Below, in pieces: positions 1 to 7,749 of a stretch of DNA of 41,424 nucleotides. Made by a program: the position numbers and the translations under genes. The notes below the pieces were generated by a model. The model ran no database searches. It had not been told where the DNA came from and was given only the letters and a program-made list of their open reading frames with translations. The DNA comes from an uncultured Alphaproteobacteria bacterium (GTDB taxonomy: Bacteria; Pseudomonadota; Alphaproteobacteria; Rhizobiales; Ancalomicrobiaceae): assembly GCA_937864925.1 (NCBI GenBank), contig CALMFH010000175.1, forward strand, positions 1 to 41,424, in the 5' to 3' direction. How positions within the stretch are numbered: the first letter of the stretch is position 1; each line of letters begins with the position of its first letter.

Positions 1-1277
1 CCGTCGGCGATGTTGCGCTCGACGTTCTCGACCACGACGATGGCGTCGTCGACGACGATGCCGATCGCCAGCACCAGGCCGAACAGAGTCAGATTGTTGA
101 GCGAATAGCCCAGCGCCGAGAGCACCGCGAAGGTGCCGATCAGCGACACCGGGATGGTGGCGAGCGGGATGATCGCGGTACGCCAGCTCTGCAGGAAGAG
201 GACGATGACGACGACCACCAGGACCACCGCCTCGAGCAGTGTCTCGTAGACCGCATCGACCGAGGCCTGGATGTATTCGGTCGGATTGAACGGAATGGAA
301 TAGGCGACGCCCGGCGGGAAGCTTCGCGCGATGTCGGCCATTGCGGTGCGGATCTCCTTGGCCGCGGCGAGCGCGTTGGTGCCGGGCCGTTGGAAGATGC
401 CGATGCCGACGGAGGACTGGCCGTCGAAGAACGACAGGTTGTCGTAGCTCTGCGCCCCGATCTCGACCCGGGCGACGTCCTTCAGGCGGACGATGCGCCC
501 TTCGGGGGTGGAGCGGACGATCACCTGTTCGAACTGGCCGGCGTCCTGGAAGCGCCCTTGCGTCTTCACCGTGAACTGGAAGGCGTTGTCCTTCGGCGCC
601 GGCTGGCCGCCGATCGAACCGCCGGAGACCTGGACGTTCTGGGCGCGCACCGCCGAGACGGCGTCGTCGGCGGTCAGCCCGAGGCTCGCCAGCTTGTCGG
701 GATCGAGCCAGATGCGCAGGCTGTAGAGGCGCTCGCCGAAGATCGTCACCTCGCCGACGCCGTCGAGGCGCAGCAGAGGATCGCGGACGTTGGCACGGGC
801 GTAGTTCGACACGTAGAGCGGATCGAGGGATCCGTCCGGCGAATACATCACCACGACCATCATGATGTCGGGCGACGACTTGGTGGTGGTGACGCCGAGC
901 GCCTGCACCGAGGAGGGCAGGCGCGGCATGGCGATCGCCACCCGGTTCTGGACCAGGACCTGCGCCTTGTTGAGGTCGGTGCCGAGCTTGAAGGTGATGG
1001 TCAGCGCCATCGAGCCGTCGGCCGAGGCGTAGGAGGACATGTAGAGCATGTCCTCGACGCCGTTGATCTGCTCCTCGAGTGGGGTGGCGACGGTGCCCGC
1101 CACCGTCTCGGCGTCGGCGCCGGGATAGCTCGCCCGCACGACGATGGTCGGCGGTGCGATCTCGGGATACTGCGACACCGGTAGGTTCACGAAGGCGATC
1201 GAGCCGACCAGGATCAGCAGGATCGACAGCACCGAGGCGAAGATCGGCCGGTGAACGAAGAAATGGGCGAAACGCAT
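1..1277 (-). CDS. RND multidrug efflux permease, N-terminal part (gene runs off the left edge)
   Basis: Inner-membrane proton/drug antiporter of the AcrB/MexF/BepE (HAE1) family, which pumps substrates from the periplasm through an outer-membrane channel. About 425 N-terminal residues are present; the usual length is about 1,040, so roughly 60 percent lies beyond position 1. The protein starts MRFAHFFVHRPIFA, the usual cytoplasmic lead into TM1, followed by the porter domain. Near the window edge the TM4 segment carries the paired aspartates of the proton relay (VDDAIVVVEN, equivalent to AcrB D407/D408). The start at 1277 lies 12 bases after the adaptor gene's stop, so the two are co-transcribed in the usual adaptor-permease order. 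Family is certain; substrate range cannot be told. Confidence 0.95.
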   Translation of the reverse strand, partial: MRFAHFFVHRPIFASVLSILLILVGSIAFVNLPVSQYPEIAPPTIVVRASYPGADAETVAGTVATPLEEQINGVEDMLYMSSYASADGSMALTITFKLGTDLNKAQVLVQNRVAIAMPRLPSSVQALGVTTTKSSPDIMMVVVMYSPDGSLDPLYVSNYARANVRDPLLRLDGVGEVTIFGERLYSLRIWLDPDKLASLGLTADDAVSAVRAQNVQVSGGSIGGQPAPKDNAFQFTVKTQGRFQDAGQFEQVIVRSTPEGRIVRLKDVARVEIGAQSYDNLSFFDGQSSVGIGIFQRPGTNALAAAKEIRTAMADIARSFPPGVAYSIPFNPTEYIQASVDAVYETLLEAVVLVVVVIVLFLQSWRTAIIPLATIPVSLIGTFAVLSALGYSLNNLTLFGLVLAIGIVVDDAIVVVENVERNIAD

Positions 1278-1289
1278 GGCTCTCGCCCC

Positions 1290-2486
1290 TCACTTGGCCG
1301 GTTGCGCCGGCGGTTGCGCCGCGGGCGCCGGTGGGGGCGGAGGCGGTGTCGGGATCGCCGGGCCGACCGGTGGCAGCGTCACCATCTGCGGTGTCACCTT
1401 GACGCCGGGGCGGATGCGCACCAGGCCGTTGACGGCGATGGTCTCACCGCCCTCGAGCCCGGAGCGGACGAGCCGCCAGCCGTCGATCTTCGGTCCGGGG
1501 ACGACGGGGCGCGGGGTCGTCGCGCCGTCGTCGGCGACCAGCCAGACGATGCGTCGGGTCTGATCGGAGGCGATCGCCTCGTCGGGGACGAGAATGCCGC
1601 GCTTGGGTCCGCCGAGAGGCACTCGGATCTTGCCGAACAGGCCGGGAGTGAGGAACAGGTCGGCATTCTCCACCTTGGCACGGAGCCGCATGGTGCCGGA
1701 GGCCTGATCGACCCGGTTGTCGAAGAAGTCGACCCGTGCCCGGCGCTTCGGTTCGGGTTCGTCGGTGGTGCCGACCACGCCTTCGAGGCCGATGATCGCC
1801 GCCTTGTCGCCACCGGCCGCGGCGGCACGCTCGAAGCCGAGGAAGGTGGTCTCGTCGACGTCGAAATAGAAGTCGATCGGATCGGCGGAGACGATGGAGG
1901 TGAGCAGGGTGTCGTTGGCGGCGACGAGCGTGCCCTCGGACACCAGCGTCCGCGACAGGCGGCCGTCGATCGGCGCCTTGATCTCGGTGAACTCGAGATT
2001 GAGTCGCGCCGCCGCCAGAGCTGCGCGGTCGCCGGCGAGTTTCGCCTCCGCCTGGAGATAGGCCTGGCGGCGTTGGTCGAACACCTGCTCGGTGATGTTG
2101 CCGGTCTTCTGCAGCAGGGTGGCGCGTTCGAGGTCGCCGGCGGCGAAACGCACCGTCGTCTCCGACACGGTGACGGCGGCGGCGGCCTGATCGACGGCGG
2201 CCTGATAGGGGCGCGGATCGATGGCGAAGAGCAGATCGCCCTTCTTGACGGTGGTGCCGTCGGTGAAGGCGATCTTCTGCAGATATCCCGCCACCCGCGC
2301 CTTCACCTGCACCGCGCGTACGGCGTCGAAGCGTCCGGTGAAGGCGACCTGTTCCCGCACCTCCTTGACCACCGGCTTGGCGACCGTGACAGGCGCCGCT
2401 GCCGGCGCTCCGCTCTGGGCATGGGCGCAAGTGGCGCCGGTGAGGGACGCGGCCAGGACGACGAGTGGAAAAAGCGGCAGCCGCAT
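1290..2486 (-). CDS. RND efflux periplasmic adaptor (membrane fusion protein)
   Basis: HlyD/AcrA-type adaptor of 398 residues that joins the RND permease to an outer-membrane channel. It begins with a Sec signal peptide (MRLPLFPLVVLAASLTGATCAHA, cleavage before Q). No lipobox is seen, so it is probably soluble in the periplasm or held by protein contacts. It then shows a lipoyl half-motif (VKARVAGYLQKIAFTDGTTVKKGD), an alpha-helical hairpin rich in Ala and Gln, the second lipoyl half (IKAPIDGRLSRTLVSEGTLV), a beta-barrel and a proline-rich tail. An upstream in-frame ATG at 2543 would add 19 residues before the signal peptide; the start at 2486 is preferred because it is preceded by GAGG and begins the signal peptide exactly. 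Closest in style to MexE/BepD adaptors; no local regulator or outer-membrane gene is visible. Confidence 0.93.
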   Translation of the reverse strand: MRLPLFPLVVLAASLTGATCAHAQSGAPAAAPVTVAKPVVKEVREQVAFTGRFDAVRAVQVKARVAGYLQKIAFTDGTTVKKGDLLFAIDPRPYQAAVDQAAAAVTVSETTVRFAAGDLERATLLQKTGNITEQVFDQRRQAYLQAEAKLAGDRAALAAARLNLEFTEIKAPIDGRLSRTLVSEGTLVAANDTLLTSIVSADPIDFYFDVDETTFLGFERAAAAGGDKAAIIGLEGVVGTTDEPEPKRRARVDFFDNRVDQASGTMRLRAKVENADLFLTPGLFGKIRVPLGGPKRGILVPDEAIASDQTRRIVWLVADDGATTPRPVVPGPKIDGWRLVRSGLEGGETIAVNGLVRIRPGVKVTPQMVTLPPVGPAIPTPPPPPPAPAAQPPAQPAK

Positions 2487-2512
2487 GAGGACCTCGGGGC
2501 GAGAAACGAGCA

Positions 2513-2536
2513 GCGGCCGGAAGAACATCCGGCCGC
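2513..2536 (-). terminator. GC hairpin between the MCP and adaptor genes
   Basis: Perfect 8-bp inverted repeat, 2513-2520 pairing with 2529-2536, with an 8-base loop. Read leftward it follows the MCP stop (2589) and is followed by a short T/C-rich stretch. It could end the chemoreceptor transcript or sit in the leader of the adaptor gene (start 2486). No clean U-tract, so termination is an inference. Confidence 0.4.
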
Positions 2537-2588
2537 GCTCCATAACAGCACGAGGTACGGTCTCCCGTCACCTCAACGATCGGTAATC

Positions 2589-4226
2589 TCACCCATGCGC
2601 CCGGCGCGGACCCGTATCCTCGACCGAATGGGCGTCGCCGACCAGTCGGCGCAACCGGGCGATCGACTTCTCGGACAGTTCCGCCGCGAGGAATTCGACG
2701 CCGAATTCGTCGTCGCCGACCCATTTCACCACACAGGGGCACGACGTACCGGGCTCGCCGCTGACTTCGATCCGATCGCCGACGGCGACCTTCGGCACCG
2801 CGGTGATCCGCGCGCCGGTCAACGAGACGTCGACGCAGGTCGCCCGTTCCGTCGCGTCGCCGCACCGGACTTCGACGCCGTGACCGGTGGCCACGCGCTC
2901 GGCCCGGCCGTGGCGGCGATCGAGCGGGCCGCGCCGCAGCGTCACCAGGAACTCCCTGACGGTGGAGGCGAGGCGATCGCCTTCCGACGAGATCGTCCGA
3001 GTACGTTCCAGGATGCCGCCCGCCAGGGTCGCCGTCTCTCGGGCGATCGCGGAGATGCCCTGGATGTTGTCGGTGACCGCGCGGGTGCCCTCGAAGGCGT
3101 TGCCGACGTTGTCGGCGATGTCGGTGGTCGCGGTGATCTGGGCCTCGACCGAATGGCGCATCTCCGCGGTGATCGCATCGATCTCGGCGATGGTCTCGCC
3201 GATCCCGAGGATCGAATCGACCGCAGCCCGGGTCGCCGCCTGGACCTCACCGATGTGACGCGAGATCTCGCCGGTGGCGCGTCCGGTCTGCTCGGCGAGT
3301 GTCTTGACCTCCTGGGCGACCACGGCGAATCCGCGGCCCGCATCGCCGGCCCGCGCCGCCTCGATGGTGGCGTTGAGGGCGAGAAGATTGGTCTGCGCCG
3401 CGATCTGATCGATGAGGTCGATCACCGCGCCGATCTTTTCCGCCGCCTCGGAAAGACCGGAGACGATCCGTCCGGTCTCCTCGGCGCGAGTCACGGCGCC
3501 GCGGGCGATGACCGCCGACCGGTCGACCTCGTTGCCGATCCCCTTGGCCGACGCCGAGAGCGCCGAGGCGGCATCCGCCACGGCCTGGACGTCGGAGGAG
3601 GCCGAAGCCGAGGTGCGGACCACGGAGGCGGCGCGCTCGTCGGTGACGCCGGCCCCCGATCCCATGCGGGTGGCGGCATCGCCCATGTCGCGGGAGCCGT
3701 CGATCAGGCTCTGGACGATCGAATTGATGGTATCGGCGAAGTCGGAGGTGGAGACGTTGAAGGCGTCGATCCGCGCCTGGATGGTGTCGGTGGCCTCGTT
3801 GATGGTGTCGGACGCCATCCGCAACGCGCCGCTCATGCCGTGCGGCAGGATGCGGCGGTAGTACTGGTTGTGGCGCACCGCATCCATTGCCGCACTCGAT
3901 TCACGCACGAAGGCGTCGAGATGGTCGGCCATGTCGTTGATCGCGTCGGACATGCGGCCGGCCATGCCCCACTGGTCGAAGACCAGATCGCGGGTCTCGA
4001 AATCGCCGGCGGCCAAGGCCCGCGACACGGCGATGGCGCGGTCTATGCTCGATGCGATGCGCAGCGCGTTCCAGGTGGCGAGACCGGCCGCCGCCGCCGC
4101 CACGACGAGACAGGCGAGGGCCACGATCGGCGACCCGAGATACACGGCCGCCGCCGCCGCCAGGATCGCGACGAGTGCCACACCGCCCGGGAGCAATGCC
4201 TCAGAGCGCGAAGATGAGCTCGTCAT
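2589..4226 (-). CDS. Methyl-accepting chemotaxis protein with C-terminal PilZ domain
   Basis: Chemoreceptor signalling protein of 545 residues that should control CheA/CheW. Residues about 10-50 form two adjacent membrane segments with almost no periplasmic loop, so the protein has no external sensor domain. A HAMP-like region follows, then the MCP hairpin with the conserved tip ([21 protein letters not shown], near residues 270-292). From about residue 437 there is a PilZ domain with its c-di-GMP signature, RxxxR (RRHGR) and DxSxxG (DVSLTG), and it continues almost to the C terminus. The start lies inside the end of the upstream PAS gene (26-base overlap, different frame). The arrangement matches an Aer-type receptor whose PAS sensor is encoded separately. 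The PilZ domain suggests that c-di-GMP tunes signalling or localisation. Confidence 0.93.
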   Translation of the reverse strand: MTSSSSRSEALLPGGVALVAILAAAAAVYLGSPIVALACLVVAAAAAGLATWNALRIASSIDRAIAVSRALAAGDFETRDLVFDQWGMAGRMSDAINDMADHLDAFVRESSAAMDAVRHNQYYRRILPHGMSGALRMASDTINEATDTIQARIDAFNVSTSDFADTINSIVQSLIDGSRDMGDAATRMGSGAGVTDERAASVVRTSASASSDVQAVADAASALSASAKGIGNEVDRSAVIARGAVTRAEETGRIVSGLSEAAEKIGAVIDLIDQIAAQTNLLALNATIEAARAGDAGRGFAVVAQEVKTLAEQTGRATGEISRHIGEVQAATRAAVDSILGIGETIAEIDAITAEMRHSVEAQITATTDIADNVGNAFEGTRAVTDNIQGISAIARETATLAGGILERTRTISSEGDRLASTVREFLVTLRRGPLDRRHGRAERVATGHGVEVRCGDATERATCVDVSLTGARITAVPKVAVGDRIEVSGEPGTSCPCVVKWVGDDEFGVEFLAAELSEKSIARLRRLVGDAHSVEDTGPRRAHG

Positions 4227-4725
4227 AGCTGGCCGCCTTCGATTTCACGATGTCGATGAGGTGGGCGAAGGAAGCTCGCAGACCGTCCTTGGCGTTGGCA
4301 TGGGATGCTTCGATCCGCAGCAACTCCGCATAGACCGGCTCCATCACGTCCTTGATCACCCGACGGTCGGGCACCCGGCGGTTGGAGTGGTAGCCGACGA
4401 CCTGGCGCGAGGCGTCGTAGGACGGGGTCACATGGGCGAAGACCCAATAGAAATCGCCGTTCCGCGCCATGTTCTTCACATAGGCGAAGACTTCCTTCTC
4501 TTCCGCCAACTGATCCCAGAGCAGTTTGAACACCGCCCGCGGCATGTCGGGGTGGCGGATGATCGAGTGGGGCTGGCCCATGAGTTCGTCGCGGCTGTAA
4601 CCGGCGACTTGCGAAAAGGTGCGGTTCGCGTAGGTGATGCGCCCCTTGAGGTCGGTTTTGGAGACGATGATCTCCTCCGGGCGGAACGTCACTTCCCGAG
4701 TCGTCGGAGAAATTCGAGGTGCCAT
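4201..4725 (-). CDS. PAS-domain sensor, Aer-like N-terminal half
   Basis: Cytosolic PAS protein of 174 residues from the ATG at 4725. A GTG start at 4749 is possible and would add eight residues; the ATG is preferred because Aer-type proteins start just before the REV-x-F segment and because AGGG lies upstream. The PAS core ([17 protein letters not shown]-like region, [37 protein letters not shown]) closely resembles the FAD-binding aerotaxis PAS domain of Aer. A helical tail with repeated hydrophobic residues ends in SYDELIFAL, the kind of sequence that precedes the membrane segment in fused Aer proteins. It is followed at once, in another frame, by the membrane/HAMP/MCP gene, so the two products probably act together in redox or energy taxis. 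Confidence 0.9.
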   Translation of the reverse strand: MAPRISPTTREVTFRPEEIIVSKTDLKGRITYANRTFSQVAGYSRDELMGQPHSIIRHPDMPRAVFKLLWDQLAEEKEVFAYVKNMARNGDFYWVFAHVTPSYDASRQVVGYHSNRRVPDRRVIKDVMEPVYAELLRIEASHANAKDGLRASFAHLIDIVKSKAASYDELIFAL

Positions 4726-5029
4726 CCAGAATGCCCTGTTTCGATTCACATCGGCCGATCACTCGACATCAAATCTGGGGTTATCTGCGTTAACAAACCC
4801 TTATGAAACGTAGAGAGGGAGGATACTTAGAGTTTACGCTACGGAATTTACATGAAACGTCCACTCCGGTTCGGCGGTTACCAGAAATTCTACGCTGGGA
4901 TCGGAAGGTGAGGACGAGCGGGATCGCGATCCGATCCCGACAGGGGAAAGGGGACCGGGGACCGGGGGGCCGAGGCGACCGAACCGTCGCCGCCGGCGTC
5001 CTGCGGCCGACCGACCGTGGCCGGCGCCG
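4726..5029. promoter_or_regulatory. Intergenic region upstream of the PAS/MCP genes
   Basis: This stretch separates the 3' end of the haemoglobin gene from the start of the PAS gene. Positions 4770-4870 form an AT-rich island unusual for this genome and must hold the leftward PAS/MCP promoter. The 9-base word ATGAAACGT occurs twice in the same orientation, at 4803-4811 and 4852-4860. The distal part, 4940-5029, is GC-rich with short GGGGACCG repeats and shows no credible gene. No confident -35/-10 pair was fixed. Confidence 0.45.
4919..4939 (-). terminator. Hairpin downstream of the truncated haemoglobin gene
   Basis: An 8-bp inverted repeat, 4919-4926 with 4932-4939 and a 5-base loop, overlaps a perfect 12-base palindrome (4921-4932). 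It lies about 90 bases beyond the haemoglobin stop. It could end that transcript or serve as a protein site; no U-tract is present. Confidence 0.3.
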
Positions 5030-5455
5030 TCAGTCGCGCGGCAGTCGCATCGGCCGCCCGTCGGGGCCGCGCAACGGGAACATCGCCGCCTGGAAGGCCG
5101 TCGACATGTGGCCGGCCTTCTCGATCGCCTTCTCGGCGAGATCGGCCGGCAGCTCCTCGTGTGCGGTCCGGGAGAACAGCGCCATCCACCGGTCGAAATG
5201 CTCCGGCGTCAGCTCGAGCTTCCAGTGTGGCGGGAAGGGGCGGCCGGTGTAGCGGTCCGAGCCGATCAACTGCCGGGACCAGAAGTCGATGATCACTCCG
5301 AGATGCTCCTCGAGCTTCGGAATGGCCCGGAAGATCGGCCCGAGCAGATCGTCGACGTCGCCCCTCTCGTAGAAGCGGCGCACCAACCGTTCGATCGCCG
5401 CTTCGGCGATCATCGGATCGTGGGTCGGGCCGAGGGTCAGGACGTCGCGTTCCAT
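5030..5455 (-). CDS. Group III truncated haemoglobin
   Basis: Small haem protein of 141 residues, of the TrHb3 family (as Campylobacter Ctb), which binds O2 or NO and is usually linked to nitrosative or oxygen stress. Family marks are visible: FYERGD with the B10 tyrosine (Y29), LLGPIF, HL-x-x-x-x-DFW (H51 in the E-helix region), YTGRPFPPH with the likely proximal histidine H77, and EHFDRWMALF with the G8 tryptophan W90. The start at 5455 has GAGGTGG upstream. It lies downstream of cobB in the same direction, but a 132-base gap with a hairpin suggests its own promoter. No cognate regulator is visible nearby. Confidence 0.9.
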   Translation of the reverse strand: MERDVLTLGPTHDPMIAEAAIERLVRRFYERGDVDDLLGPIFRAIPKLEEHLGVIIDFWSRQLIGSDRYTGRPFPPHWKLELTPEHFDRWMALFSRTAHEELPADLAEKAIEKAGHMSTAFQAAMFPLRGPDGRPMRLPRD

Positions 5456-5485
5456 GGGGCCACCTCAGATACGATCGGAAGGCGA

Positions 5486-5517
5486 ATTGCTGGCAGGTCG
5501 CGGCGGGACCTCGCAAT
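5486..5517 (-). terminator. Imperfect hairpin between cobB and the haemoglobin gene
   Basis: Two nested pairings, 5486-5490 with 5513-5517 and 5495-5499 with 5507-5511, form a bulged stem-loop 70 bases after the cobB stop and 30 bases before the haemoglobin start. It may end the cobalamin transcript or be an operator for the haemoglobin gene. Evidence is limited to the symmetry. Confidence 0.3.
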
Positions 5518-5587
5518 AGGTAGAACCACGAGGTAGGCATCACCGTGCGGTCGTGGTCCCGCCGGGTGCCGTCCCCTCGTGCTGTCC

Positions 5588-6910
5588 TCACGCCGGCGCG
5601 ATGACGTGGAAGAAGCTGCCCGAGACGCGCCCGCGGCGGCTGCCGGTCGGCTCCGGCGACGAGCCGTAGGCGTCGGTGGCGAGGGCGAAGGGGGCATCGG
5701 CGCCGCGATCGACGATGGTGGCGTAGTGGAACTCGTGACCGCGTAGACGCGTCCCCGCCGGCCCGAGCGGTCCGTCGGCGAGGGTGGTCACGGCGCGATA
5801 ACCGAGATGCATCTTGCGTTTCGCGAAGGAGGTGGCGACGTCGAGCAGCCCCGCCATCCGGTGCACCGCACCGTCGGCGTCGGTCAGGGTGCGGCCGAGC
5901 ACCATGTAGCCGCCGCACTCGCCGTGCACGGCCCGTGTCGTGGCGAAGCGGCGCAGGCCGGCGAGGAAGGTCGTGGCGCCCGCCAACCGTCCGGCGTGTA
6001 GTTCGGGATAGCCGCCCGGCAGCCAACAGACGTCGCAGGTCTCGTCCGGTGCTTCGTCGGCGAGCGGTGAGAAGACCCGGATCTCGGCTCCGGCCGTGCG
6101 CCATCCGGAAACGAGATGGGGATAGAGAAAACCGAAGGCGGCATCATGGGCGATGGCGATGCGTTGGCCCGGTGGCGGCAGCGGCCGCGCCGCCTCGGTC
6201 ACGGTGGGGGCGAGCGGCGGGGCCGCCGCCGTCAGTCGATCGAGGTCGACATGGGTGGCGACGAGATCGGCCATGCGGTCGATCAGGCGGTCGAGACCGC
6301 TCGTCTCCGCCGCCTGGACGAGGCCGAGATGGCGCTCCGGTACGGCGATGTCGGCGGTGCGCGGGATCGCCCCGAAGACCTCGATGCCGATCGCCCGAAC
6401 GGCATCCGTGACGAGGCGAGTGTGGCGCTCCGAGCCGACGCGGTTGAGGATCACCCCGGCCAGGCGGAGACGGGGCGCGTAGGCACACACCCCGGCGATC
6501 GCCGCCGCCGCCGATTGGGATTGACCGGAGACGTCGTGGACCAGCACCACCGGCAGGCCGAGAGCCGCCGCGACGTCGGCGCTGGAGCCGGAACGGCCGG
6601 GATCGGCCGGCACGCCGTCGAAGAGGCCCATCAGGCCTTCCGCCAGCAGAAGATCGGCTCCGGCCGCGGTCTCGCCCGCCGACTGCGCGAGCAGGGCAGG
6701 GGGCATGGCCCAGCTGTCGAGATTGAGGCTCGCCCGCCCGGTCGCGGCGGCATGGAAGGCCGGATCGATGTAGTCGGGGCCGCATTTGGCGCCGGCGACG
6801 GCGAGGCCACGGCGCGCCAGCGCCCGCATCAGGCCGAGGGTGACCGTGGTCTTGCCGCTCGACGAACGCAGCGCCGCGACCAGCAATCCTCGGGGCGCGG
6901 CCGCACTCAT
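5588..6910 (-). CDS. cobB: Hydrogenobyrinate / cobyrinate a,c-diamide synthase
   Basis: Glutamine-dependent amidotransferase of 440 residues that amidates side chains a and c of the corrin ring. The N-terminal DTBS-like ATPase domain has a P-loop (SSSGKTTVTLG), GPDYIDPAFH and the EGLMGLFDG segment. The C-terminal class I glutaminase domain has GGYPELHAG and the nucleophile motif HGECGGYM (C332), with GHEFHYA near the end. The start at 6910 overlaps the cobA stop by four bases (ATGA), so translation is coupled. The sequence cannot decide between the aerobic (hydrogenobyrinate) and anaerobic (cobyrinate) substrate; in alphaproteobacteria the aerobic type is usual. Confidence 0.94.
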   Translation of the reverse strand: MSAAAPRGLLVAALRSSSGKTTVTLGLMRALARRGLAVAGAKCGPDYIDPAFHAAATGRASLNLDSWAMPPALLAQSAGETAAGADLLLAEGLMGLFDGVPADPGRSGSSADVAAALGLPVVLVHDVSGQSQSAAAAIAGVCAYAPRLRLAGVILNRVGSERHTRLVTDAVRAIGIEVFGAIPRTADIAVPERHLGLVQAAETSGLDRLIDRMADLVATHVDLDRLTAAAPPLAPTVTEAARPLPPPGQRIAIAHDAAFGFLYPHLVSGWRTAGAEIRVFSPLADEAPDETCDVCWLPGGYPELHAGRLAGATTFLAGLRRFATTRAVHGECGGYMVLGRTLTDADGAVHRMAGLLDVATSFAKRKMHLGYRAVTTLADGPLGPAGTRLRGHEFHYATIVDRGADAPFALATDAYGSSPEPTGSRRGRVSGSFFHVIAPA

Positions 6911-7698
6911 ACGGAGGCGTCGGGATAGCCGAGGGCGGCGCGGACCGGGACGATCGAGCCGATCACGGTGATCGCCGGTGCCTCGATCCCGGCCTTCTCG
7001 ACGTCTGCGACGGCGGCGCCGAGGGTGGAGACGAGCACGCGCTGCTCCGCCGTCGTCGCCTTGTTGACGAAGGCGACGGGGGTGTCGGCCGCCATGCCGG
7101 CGCGCATCAGCTCCTCGGTGATCGGCGCGAGGTTGTTCATCGCCATGTAGAGGACGAGCGGCACGCCGGTGCGGGCGAAGGCGGCCCAGTCGATCGCTTC
7201 CGGCCCCTGCATGGCGTAGTGGCCGGTCATCAGGATGATCGCCTGATTGGTGTCGCGGGTGGTCGCCGGGATGCCGGCGGCGGCGAGGCCGCCGAGGCCG
7301 GAGGTGATGCCGGGCACCACGTGGAACGGAACGCCGGCGGCGTGAAGCGCCAACGCCTCCTCGCCGCCGCGACCGAAGACGAAGGGATCGCCGCCCTTGA
7401 GGCGCAGCACCCGCTTGCCCTGGCGGGCGAGTTCGATCAGCCGGTCGATGATGTCGCGCTGCTTGGCCGAGGGCTTGCCGCCGCGCTTTCCGGCGTATTC
7501 GAGCTCGGCGCCCTGGCGCACCAGCTCGAGGATGGCCGGCGACACGAGGGCGTCGTAGACCAGCACGTCGGCGGTGCCGAGCGCGTGGATGGCGCGGGCG
7601 GTGAGCAGGCCCGGGTCGCCGGGACCGGCACCCACCAGCCAGACGGAACCCGGCTCGAAGGTCGGCATGTGCCGGCCGAGCGGTCCGAGATCGATCAT
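6907..7698 (-). CDS. cobA: Uroporphyrinogen-III C-methyltransferase
   Basis: SAM-dependent methyltransferase of 263 residues that converts uroporphyrinogen III to precorrin-2, the entry step to cobalamin and sirohaem. It shows the tetrapyrrole methylase pattern: VGAGPGDPGLLT at the N terminus, VYDALVSPAIL, KRGGKPSAKQ, LKGGDPFVFGRGGEE, the PGITSGLGG loop, and MTGHYA. There is no CysG-type dehydrogenase/chelatase part, so it is the single-domain form. The start at 7698 has GGAGGG ten bases upstream. It heads a leftward pair with cobB (four-base overlap) and is divergent from cbiD across a 51-base gap. Confidence 0.94.
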   Translation of the reverse strand: MIDLGPLGRHMPTFEPGSVWLVGAGPGDPGLLTARAIHALGTADVLVYDALVSPAILELVRQGAELEYAGKRGGKPSAKQRDIIDRLIELARQGKRVLRLKGGDPFVFGRGGEEALALHAAGVPFHVVPGITSGLGGLAAAGIPATTRDTNQAIILMTGHYAMQGPEAIDWAAFARTGVPLVLYMAMNNLAPITEELMRAGMAADTPVAFVNKATTAEQRVLVSTLGAAVADVEKAGIEAPAITVIGSIVPVRAALGYPDASV

Positions 7699-7749
7699 GG
7701 CGCATTCCCTCCGTTGACGTCCTTCCCGGTTCAGATACCAACTCGCACG

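Noticed and set aside
1251-4217. Long plus-strand open frame opposite the adaptor and MCP genes
   Set aside because: It runs antisense to two clearly recognised genes, is rich in Arg/Gly/Asp repeats and resembles no protein; such shadow frames are expected at this GC content.
4803-5252. Plus-strand open frame starting in the AT-rich gap
   Set aside because: It runs into the haemoglobin gene on the other strand, turns into Arg/Gly-rich sequence and has no recognisable domain.
7699-7749. Cobalamin riboswitch upstream of cobA or cbiD
   Set aside because: The 51-base gap is far too short and holds no B12-box sequence.
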